From: an uncultured Prevotellaceae bacterium
GTDB lineage: Bacteria > Bacteroidota > Bacteroidia > Bacteroidales > Bacteroidaceae
Assembly: GCA_900315565.1 (NCBI GenBank)
Contig: OMZS01000001.1
Coordinates: 62,001-126,000, forward strand
Direction of reading: 5' to 3'
DNA length: 64,000 bases
A model generated the notes under the pieces. That model worked only from the letters and a program-made list of their open reading frames with translations, had not been told where the DNA came from and made no database searches. The translations under genes and the position numbers were made by a program. This document shows, one piece after another, positions 50,207 through 57,069 of the stretch. Every line of letters starts with the position of its first letter. The stretch's first letter is position 1.

Positions 50207-50291
50207 TCACTTTCCCAGCTCTAACTGATTCCTCACCAACTCGTAGTAGCAGCTGCGGCGGCTGAAGAGCTCGTCGTGCAGTCGATTATAT
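50207..50291 (-). pseudogene. 3' remnant of a peptidase-type ABC exporter gene
   Basis: On the minus strand the frame ending at 50207 reads LHDELFSRRSCYYELVRNQL, then ELGK and stop. This is the typical C-terminus of ABC exporters with an N-terminal peptidase domain (HEEL...YYxLVRNQLELG). Upstream of about 50291 the similarity stops and AT-rich sequence begins, so only the last 25 or so codons remain. It marks the left edge of the restriction-modification island. Confidence 0.65.
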
Positions 50292-50447
50292 CATCATATA
50301 GTTCAGTTGCAATAATTGTAACAATTATAGATATCATAGTATAAAGATTTTGAAATAACAACGGTTTTCTCAGCATTTTTGCACGTAATCCAACAAAATT
50401 ATATAACTTTGCGTCTAAATATATTATCTCCAAGAGCCTTGGTTAAG

Positions 50448-50635
50448 ACAAATCGCTTAAAGGTTGTGATCGTCAAATAAAGAAGAGAGGAAAATGGTTT
50501 CCAGACCAGATAGGAAAGTCAACTTCTACTTTCAGCAAATAGCGCAACTATCCAACTCAGCCTGATTCAAACACTCTTGATCAAATAGCCAAGCTTCTTA
50601 ACGTTGATAATAAGTATTTTTCAACAAAACTGTAA
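50448..50635 (+). pseudogene. Degraded XRE-type controller gene of the restriction-modification system
   Basis: The debris of a small helix-turn-helix regulator: NRLKVVIVK, then a frameshift near 50478, KRGKWFPDQIGKSTSTFSK, a TAG stop where the family has the tryptophan of SKW, then RNYPTQPDSNTLDQIAKLLN and NVDNKYFSTKL to a stop at 50633. The order matches XRE proteins encoded beside Bacteroidetes methylases (K-W-x-A-x-Q-x-G-K-x-x-x-T-x-S-K-W-x-x-N-x-x-Q-P). It ends 21 bp before the first methylase gene. One frameshift and one nonsense change make it non-functional. Confidence 0.7.
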
Positions 50636-50656
50636 AAAATTTCAAAATAGAATAAA

Positions 50657-51631
50657 ATGGTAAAAGCAAAACCTTTTATTAAGTGGGTTGGTGGAAAAAG
50701 TCAACTCATTGAACAACTGGAAGCACAACTGCCAGCTGACTTTGATAATTGGGACAATGTGACTTATATTGAACCCTTTGTGGGTGGTGGAGCAATGCTC
50801 TTCTATATGTTGCAGCGTTATCCTAATATCCAGCACGCAATTATCAATGATATAAATCCAGATTTGGCTATATGCTATCGTACAGTTAGAGATAACCCTG
50901 AACAGTTAATAGAGTCTTTGACTGATATTGAAAATGCATATTTGGCTCTTGTAACAGAAGAAGAAAGAAAAAACTTTTTCATGGCTGCACGTGAACGATA
51001 CAATGAGAAGAAACTTGACACTATAGAGAATACAACAAAGTTCATCTTTTTGAATAGGACTTGTTTCAATGGTCTTTATCGTGTAAACAAAAAGGGACTA
51101 TTCAATGTTCCTTTTGGAAAATACACAAATCCAACAATTTGTGATTCTGAGACAATTAGGAAAGATAGTGAGTTATTACAGCGTGTAGAGATTTTAAATA
51201 GTGACTTTGAAGCAACATTTGAACATGCTCAGGGTAATACTCTTTTCTACTTTGATCCTCCATATCGTCCTCTGAGTGACACGTCTAGTTTCAATGATTA
51301 TGCAAAAGAAGACTTTAATGACGATGCTCAAATTCGTTTGAAAGAATATTGCGACCGAGTTAATGAGGCTGGTTTTCATTTCATGCTAAGCAATTCTGAC
51401 TGCAAGGGTAAGAATGTGGATGATAACTTCTTTGATGTACTGTATCAAGCATATCAAATTGAACGTGTTTGGGCTTCAAGAAGCATCAATTCAAATCCGA
51501 ATAAACGCGGAAAGCTGACCGAGATTCTTGTACACAATTACGAAGCCACAAAAGCAAATGCCCATTATCCTGAGATGGAAACGGAACCAATGTACGCTGC
51601 AGAAGCTTTACGTGCTTCTGTCGTAAACTAA
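50657..51631 (+). CDS. Dam/DpnM-like adenine-N6 DNA methyltransferase
   Basis: Class D12 (alpha-type) adenine methylase of 324 residues. The AdoMet-binding FIKWVGGKSQL (7-17) and EPFVGGGAMLFYML come first, and the catalytic DPPY at 200-203 (FYFDPPYRPL) comes late, as in Dam, DpnM and EcoRV-type enzymes. FIFLNRTCFNGLYRVNKKG is typical of the GATC-modifying branch, so GATC is the likely target. The gene is AT-rich and starts the four-gene island; the nuclease gene follows after 75 bp. It should protect host DNA against that nuclease. Confidence 0.93.
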   Translation: MVKAKPFIKWVGGKSQLIEQLEAQLPADFDNWDNVTYIEPFVGGGAMLFYMLQRYPNIQHAIINDINPDLAICYRTVRDNPEQLIESLTDIENAYLALVTEEERKNFFMAARERYNEKKLDTIENTTKFIFLNRTCFNGLYRVNKKGLFNVPFGKYTNPTICDSETIRKDSELLQRVEILNSDFEATFEHAQGNTLFYFDPPYRPLSDTSSFNDYAKEDFNDDAQIRLKEYCDRVNEAGFHFMLSNSDCKGKNVDDNFFDVLYQAYQIERVWASRSINSNPNKRGKLTEILVHNYEATKANAHYPEMETEPMYAAEALRASVVN

Positions 51632-51706
51632 ATATACCGAATTCGATATAATTAAAAATGGCGAATTCGCCACAATTATAAATGTAAACCAATTAAGAAT
51701 GATTTT

Positions 51707-52411
51707 ATGATTAGTAGCAAAGTTATCGAGTATATGCGTCCATTGTTTGACATCATTAGTAACTCGAAAGGCAAAACGATAGGTGAAATTAAAGATGAGC
51801 TTAATATAGAACGAACAAAAATGGTAAAAGGTGCTTCAGGTCTGATTGTTGAAAATCTTCTCGGGATAGAAAACAATAATCGTGACGAGGCAGATATACC
51901 AGAAATAGGTTGCGAAATAAAGATTCTGCCATTACAAAAGAACCGTGATGGTTCCATCAAAGCCAAAGAACCTACAGCAATCCAAATGATTAATTACATG
52001 GAGGTTGCTAAAGAAACATGGGAAACTGCTAAACTAAGAGGTAAGATTGCCCTCACATTCTGGGTAGTATATTTGGCTAAAGTGGATGGAAAATCTCTCA
52101 ACCAAAACGACTACGTGATTGTTGACTATTTCTTGGATCATCCTACAGATATACAGAATGGTGTATTCAAAAAGGATTGGGAAGAAATACAGAGTTACAT
52201 CAAAGAAGGTCGTGCAGACGACCTTTCTTGTAGTATGGGCGTTTATCTTGAGCCTAAAACGAAAGGTGCCAATAATCAAGATAAAACGGATGCTCCTGAC
52301 GGAAAGGGTGGAAAAACAAGAGCTCGTAGGCGTGCCTTTTATTATAAGAAGAATTATACTAATACTGCAATAATACCCAATCTTGATTTGTTAACGATAA
52401 AGAAAAAGTGA
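51707..52411 (+). CDS. MutH/Sau3AI-family restriction endonuclease
   Basis: Nuclease of 234 residues matching the MutH fold along its length: KGASGLIVENLLGI with E49 (MutH E56), the catalytic D63-x6-E70-x-K72 (ADIPEIGCEIK; MutH D70, E77, K79), FKKDWEEIQSYIKEGRADDL and the C-terminal FYYKKNYTNTAII (MutH FYLKKNFTSALL). MutH and Sau3AI recognise GATC. Between two adenine methylase genes it is best read as the restriction enzyme of a GATC system, not a mismatch-repair nicking protein. A glycine/lysine-rich stretch (about 190-208) lies before the last strand. It ends 7 bp before the next gene. Confidence 0.88.
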   Translation: MISSKVIEYMRPLFDIISNSKGKTIGEIKDELNIERTKMVKGASGLIVENLLGIENNNRDEADIPEIGCEIKILPLQKNRDGSIKAKEPTAIQMINYMEVAKETWETAKLRGKIALTFWVVYLAKVDGKSLNQNDYVIVDYFLDHPTDIQNGVFKKDWEEIQSYIKEGRADDLSCSMGVYLEPKTKGANNQDKTDAPDGKGGKTRARRRAFYYKKNYTNTAIIPNLDLLTIKKK

Positions 52412-52418
52412 TACCGTT

Positions 52419-53750
52419 ATGGATATATTATCAAACTTTTGTTTTGAAATAAAGGCGGCAATTGGCGAAACAGACAATTTGACTATTTCAGAAGCAAGGA
52501 AGGTTGTAAAGACCATCAACGACTTCCTTTACACAAACTATCCTGGCATAGGCACTACGTTGGAGTTAGGAGAATACAGAGAGTATTTCTCTGACTTCCA
52601 TAAGTTCTGGGAGAAGCACCACAAGGAGATTCTTGATTGTAAAATTGATGATGAAAAATGTGAACTTGTAGCAGATGCATTACGTTCTATCTATGTAAAA
52701 ACGGATGGCGATGCCTTTAGCGAACTTTATGACACATGTGGGCTGAGCAAGCAAAACGTCTGTCGTGTTAGGTTTCTGACAGCGAATCAAGATTTTCGTG
52801 GATCTTTGAACTTTGCTAAGTTGGCTAAGATATTCAAAATAGACAACTCGATTTTTGACGAAGAGATAATCCACGAAAACCCTCCTGCATTTATATCTAA
52901 AATTGGCATAGCAGACAAATCACAGAATGATAAGAGGAATGGATATGCAGAAACTATTTCCCAATTTTTGCTTGATAAAGGTTGTGACCCTTATGGACTG
53001 ATAGACAAATACGAGAGAGATATTTTCAAACTCAGGGAAGCAATTATTGCTTGTGATGGTGCTGGCTATGGTAACAAGAAAACAGACATGTTCCTCAGGG
53101 ATATGGTTGTTTTGGGTGTATGGGATAATGTGTCTGGTTTTGAAAAGATAGATGTCGCCAGCGATGTAAACACAATTAAAGTTGCGTTAAGAACAGGTAT
53201 TATTAAGACAGAGATTCCATTAGTTTCCAGTTTCCTTGATATATTCTGCCACCAGTATGGTTATATCGAAACGATGAATGCACTTGCCTGGCGTAGAGTA
53301 TGGGAGTTATGGAAAGAGAAATATCCAGAAGAATGCATCGAGAGCCCTTGCCTGATTGACTATTTCGTTTATAGTGTCATTGGCAAGCAATTTTGCAAAG
53401 AGACATTATACTTATTTGAATGTGAGACTCACGAGCATACATTCATGTGGCATTCTGGTAGAAACAAAACTTGTCAAGTTTGCTTAAAGAATGGCATCAA
53501 GAGAGTAAAAGCTAATCCTGTAGCAAGAATGATGCCTTGCTCAAATGAGGAAGGATATGTTGCTATTCAAGAGACTCAATATGTTCTGTCTTTACCAGAT
53601 GAACAGAAAATCAGTGAATGTCCATTCAAAGATATATGTAAAGAGAATCGTTACCTGCAACCGCCGAAATCCATCAGCATTTTAGGACAAACAGGATGGA
53701 TTACGGCCTATGCAAGAAAAGGTGAAGGTGGTGGCGGTTTAATGGCATAG
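52419..53750 (+). CDS. Unknown protein of the restriction-modification island, possible HhH-GPD core and Cys-rich tail
   Basis: Cytoplasmic protein of 443 residues not clearly recognised. Residues 205-262 (CDGAGYGNKKTDMFLRDMV, then IDVASDVNTIKVALRTGI) resemble the helix-hairpin-helix and following aspartate segment of HhH-GPD DNA glycosylases (G-x-G-x-K-x-A ... D-x-x-x-x-R-x-x-x-R-x-G), with D245 in the place of the catalytic Asp. The C-terminal third has cysteines at 335, 352, 355, 374, 401 and 407, possibly a zinc or iron-sulphur site (TCQVC; ECPFKDIC). It lies 7 bp after the nuclease gene and 4 bp before the DpnA-like gene, so it is part of the same operon. Role could be base excision, target recognition or control; all inference. 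Confidence 0.5.
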   Translation: MDILSNFCFEIKAAIGETDNLTISEARKVVKTINDFLYTNYPGIGTTLELGEYREYFSDFHKFWEKHHKEILDCKIDDEKCELVADALRSIYVKTDGDAFSELYDTCGLSKQNVCRVRFLTANQDFRGSLNFAKLAKIFKIDNSIFDEEIIHENPPAFISKIGIADKSQNDKRNGYAETISQFLLDKGCDPYGLIDKYERDIFKLREAIIACDGAGYGNKKTDMFLRDMVVLGVWDNVSGFEKIDVASDVNTIKVALRTGIIKTEIPLVSSFLDIFCHQYGYIETMNALAWRRVWELWKEKYPEECIESPCLIDYFVYSVIGKQFCKETLYLFECETHEHTFMWHSGRNKTCQVCLKNGIKRVKANPVARMMPCSNEEGYVAIQETQYVLSLPDEQKISECPFKDICKENRYLQPPKSISILGQTGWITAYARKGEGGGGLMA

Positions 53751-53754
53751 AAAC

Positions 53755-54633
53755 ATGATAACAGCGTATTACAAATCACCAAATCACGACTTCACTCTAG
53801 TTCAAGGCGATTGTGTCAAGACATTGTCAGAATTCAAATTTGAATTTGACATGATATTTGCAGATCCTCCATACTTTTTGTCTGGAGGTGGCATATCATG
53901 TCAAAGCGGTCAAGTCGTTTGTGTAAATAAAGGAAACTGGGATAAGCCAACCACCCCAGAAGAGATGGATGCGTTTAATCTGAAGTGGCTGTCTGCTTGT
54001 AGAGACCACATGAAAGATAATGCAACTATTTGGATTTCAGGAACACACCACAATATCTTTAGTGTGCAGCAACAACTGTTGAAGTTGGGTTTTAAAATAC
54101 TCAATGTGATAACATGGGCAAAAACTAATCCTCCACCAAACATTTCATGCCGTTATTTCACATACTCAACCGAGTTCATCATTTGGGCAAGAAAGTCGCA
54201 AAAAGTTGCTCACTACTACAATTATGATTTGATGAAACAACTTAATGGAGACAAACAAATGACTGATGTGTGGCAATTGCCAGCCATTGGTCGTTGGGAA
54301 AAGTCATGTGGTAAACATCCTACTCAAAAGCCACTGGGAGTTTTGGCAAGATTGATTCAAGCCAGTACTCAACCAGGGGCATGGATTCTTGACCCCTTCA
54401 ATGGAAGTGCGACAACAGGTATTGCTGCCAACTTGCTTGGTAGAAAATATCTTGGCTTGGAAATAGAAAATGAGTTCCTGTCTATGAGTAAAGCCAGAAG
54501 GGAAGAAATAGAGAATATAAATATTCGCGGTGATTATCTTGAAAGATTAGCAAAAGCAAAAATCATCTTGCCTCCTGACAACTTCTTTGTAGCGGACGAG
54601 ACAGACAATGATTATAATGTACCTTGGTTATAA
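53755..54633 (+). CDS. DpnA-like adenine-N6 DNA methyltransferase
   Basis: Second methylase of 292 residues, of the class with DPPY early (FADPPYFLSGGG, 37-40) and the AdoMet site late (DPFNGSATTGIAA, about 217-229), typical of beta-type N6/N4 methylases. DPPYFLSGGGISCQSGQVVC followed by VNKGNWDKP closely resembles DpnA, the accessory methylase of the DpnII system that acts on GATC including single-stranded DNA. Together with the Dam-like enzyme it reproduces the DpnM/DpnA pair, but the nuclease between them is of MutH type. A strong terminator follows. Confidence 0.92.
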   Translation: MITAYYKSPNHDFTLVQGDCVKTLSEFKFEFDMIFADPPYFLSGGGISCQSGQVVCVNKGNWDKPTTPEEMDAFNLKWLSACRDHMKDNATIWISGTHHNIFSVQQQLLKLGFKILNVITWAKTNPPPNISCRYFTYSTEFIIWARKSQKVAHYYNYDLMKQLNGDKQMTDVWQLPAIGRWEKSCGKHPTQKPLGVLARLIQASTQPGAWILDPFNGSATTGIAANLLGRKYLGLEIENEFLSMSKARREEIENINIRGDYLERLAKAKIILPPDNFFVADETDNDYNVPWL

Positions 54634-54677
54634 ATTGAATTCATCATCTTTTCAAGATTGACAACGAAACGGATAAA

Positions 54678-54720
54678 CCCACTGATTCTCAGCATCAATG
54701 CTGATTGTCAGTGGGTATAT
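54678..54720 (+). terminator. Terminator of the restriction-modification operon
   Basis: Outer stem CCCACTGA/TCAGTGGG (54678-54685, 54708-54715) and inner stem CAGCAT/ATGCTG, followed by TATATTATT. The rest of the 54634-54975 gap holds an AACTCCTTG micro-repeat (about 54801-54821) and a TATCTTTG -7 candidate (54926-54933). Confidence 0.8.
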
Positions 54721-54975
54721 TATTCCCAAATCGGAACTCCAAAGCCATAATGGGAACAACAGATCACTAAAACCAACAGAGCTATCGTCTTAAACACCAT
54801 GTAACTCCTTGAACTCCTTGTTTGCTAACCTTGCTAAGTTGAGTTTATTATTCTAATTCGTTTCCAGAAATACCGCACCAAGTTATTTTTCATCTTTCTA
54901 TTTCGTGTTTCTTCATTATTTTCGTTATCTTTGCAGAATCTAAAACACAAAGACTAATAATAACAGCAAAACAGC

Positions 54976-56883
54976 ATGGAAAACAAAATGAGAAAAGCCT
55001 TATTTGTGGTTCTGGCATTGATAGCCTCACTCTCAATGCAAGCAGGCAAGTACAAAAACTTCAAGGTCTCTACCTACATCCGCGCACAGGACGTGGCAAG
55101 GATGGAGGACGACAAGTTTCTGAAACAGACGTGGGAAACGGTGAGCAGCCAGGTGGATTTAGACAAAATCTATCTTGAGACTCACCGCGACGCCTTCACC
55201 GTGCCCGAGAAGGTGATGACGAAGGTGAAGAAATTCTTCCTGTCGAAAGGACTCGAGGTGGGCGGCGGCATTACGTTCACCCGCTCAGAGCCTACCGACT
55301 TTGAGACCTACAGCTACGCACGCGAAGACGAGCGCCAGCAGGTGAAACAGATTTCTGAATTTACCGCAAAACTCTTCGACGACTTCATCCTTGACGACTT
55401 CTTCTTCATCGACCTGAAGAACGACGACGAGATAGCAGCCAAGGAGCGCAGCGGCAAGAGCTGGACGGAATATCGCCTGCGGCTGATGGCCGATGCCGGA
55501 CGCGAGCTGGTGGTGAACCCCGCCAAGGCTGTGAACCCGAAGGTGAAAGTCATCATCAAGTACCCCAACTGGTACGACCATTTCCACGGACTTGGTTTCA
55601 ACCTCGAGGAGGAGCCCACCTACTTCGACGGACTGTGGACCGGCACCGAGACGCGCGACCCAGGCTCAGCACAGCACCTGCAAAACTACCTGAGCTACAA
55701 CATCATCCGTTTCTTCGACAACATTGCCCCGGGGCGCAACGGCGGCGGATGGGTGGATGCCGGCGGCATACAGATGAGCATGGACCGCTATGCCGAGCAG
55801 CTGCACCTCACCATGCTGGCCAAGACTCCCGAAATCATTCTGTGGAACTACATGCAGCTGGCAGAAGTGAAAATCACACCGGGCATGCGCGCCCGTTGGC
55901 AGAGCGCTGGTGACAACAGCTTCCGTTACGACGAGATGGTGGCTCCCTACACACAGGGTGGCAAAACCATCACCCCGACCACCATGGCACGCTTCGCCCA
56001 CGTAACGCTCCACCAGACCGACCAGCTGGTGGGACTGCTGGGCAAGCCCATCGGACTGGTTTCTTATAAGCCTTACCACTCATCGGGCGAGGACTTCCTG
56101 CAGAACTACCTCGGCATGATTGGCCTGCCCATGGACATGCACCCGCAGTGGCAGGACGGCTGCCAGCAGATTCTGCTCACCCAGCAGGCCGCCAAGGACC
56201 CGCAGATTGTAGAGAAAATCAAACAGCAACTGCGCAAAGGCGGCGACGTGATTATCACCACCGGACTGCTCAAAGCCATCAAGGACCAGCTGGCCGACGT
56301 AGTGGAGCTCTACTGCGGCGACCTGAAAGCCATTGTCAACGACTTCGGCTGGTTTGGAAAGTCGTCGCGCGAGTTTATCATCCCGCAGGTGAAGTATTTC
56401 ACCAACGATTCGTGGGAGGTGGTCAGTGCGGGCCGTCCGCTTACCGGCGGTGTATCGGGCTACCCCATCCTGTTGCGTGACACCTACTCAAAGGGCATGA
56501 TCTTCGTGCTCACCATTCCCGATGACTTCGGCAACCTTTACGACTATCCCGACCGTGCGCTCAACGTCATCCGACGGGCGATGAGCAAGGATGTGGGCGC
56601 CTACATCGAAGGGCCGTCGAAGATAGCGCTGTTCCCCTACGACAACAAGACCATGGTGGTGGAAAACTTCAACGACAATCCCGTCACCGTGCGCGTGGTG
56701 ATCAATGCGAAGGTGAGCAGCCTGCGCAACCTCATCACCGACGAGCAGCTGAAGCCCGCCGAACTGCCCGCTCCACAGGGATTTTTCGGCCGCAACCGTT
56801 TCTTTGGCTATGCAGAGGGCGCCACTGCCTTCGACATCACCCTTGCGGCGCATAGCTACGTTGGACTGGGGTATGGGAAATGA
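54976..56883 (+). CDS. Exported protein of unknown function in a glycan locus
   Basis: Secreted or periplasmic protein of 635 residues; signal peptide MRKALFVVLALIASLSMQAG follows either the ATG at 54976 or the one at 54988. I recognise no family with confidence. The centre looks like an alpha/beta barrel hydrolase: VKVIIKYPNWYDHFHGLGF (near 190-208), FDGLWTGTETRDP, GGGWVDAGGIQMSMDRYAEQ and a tail of beta strands (IEGPSKIALFPYDNKTMVVE, DITLAAHSYVGLGYG). This is how some glycoside hydrolases with hidden active sites look, but no acid/base pair can be named. GH3 and GH43-CE15 genes follow, so a role in plant-glycan breakdown is plausible. Confidence 0.6.
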   Translation: MENKMRKALFVVLALIASLSMQAGKYKNFKVSTYIRAQDVARMEDDKFLKQTWETVSSQVDLDKIYLETHRDAFTVPEKVMTKVKKFFLSKGLEVGGGITFTRSEPTDFETYSYAREDERQQVKQISEFTAKLFDDFILDDFFFIDLKNDDEIAAKERSGKSWTEYRLRLMADAGRELVVNPAKAVNPKVKVIIKYPNWYDHFHGLGFNLEEEPTYFDGLWTGTETRDPGSAQHLQNYLSYNIIRFFDNIAPGRNGGGWVDAGGIQMSMDRYAEQLHLTMLAKTPEIILWNYMQLAEVKITPGMRARWQSAGDNSFRYDEMVAPYTQGGKTITPTTMARFAHVTLHQTDQLVGLLGKPIGLVSYKPYHSSGEDFLQNYLGMIGLPMDMHPQWQDGCQQILLTQQAAKDPQIVEKIKQQLRKGGDVIITTGLLKAIKDQLADVVELYCGDLKAIVNDFGWFGKSSREFIIPQVKYFTNDSWEVVSAGRPLTGGVSGYPILLRDTYSKGMIFVLTIPDDFGNLYDYPDRALNVIRRAMSKDVGAYIEGPSKIALFPYDNKTMVVENFNDNPVTVRVVINAKVSSLRNLITDEQLKPAELPAPQGFFGRNRFFGYAEGATAFDITLAAHSYVGLGYGK

Positions 56884-56924
56884 CGCTTCGCTAAATGATA
56901 AATGAGAAATGAGAAATGAAAATT

Positions 56925-57019
56925 TAGGAAAGAAATTAGAATAATTAGTATAATTATCCAAGAATATATTTAAAAAAATTCATGGCGAAATTATTCTAAT
57001 TATTCTAATTTCTTTCCTA
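56925..57019. repeat. MITE-like palindromic element, copy 2 (95 bp)
   Basis: Same 23-bp terminal inverted repeats and interior as 44725-44816 (starts TAGGAAAGAAATTAGAATAA). Preceded by GAGAAATGA micro-repeats and a CGCTTCGCTAAATGATAAAT segment shared with 35843. Confidence 0.85.
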
Positions 57020-57069
57020 ACTCTCCACTCTCAACTCTATGGATAAAGTTCAAAGTTAAACAGTAAACC

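Noticed and set aside
51707-52411. Reading the MutH-like protein as the mismatch-repair nicking enzyme
   Set aside because: It lies in an AT-rich island between two methylase genes and no mutS or mutL is near; a restriction role fits better.
50290-54650. Avoidance of GATC within the island as support for restriction
   Set aside because: Several GATC sites are visible in the island itself, and a proper count against expectation was not possible by eye.
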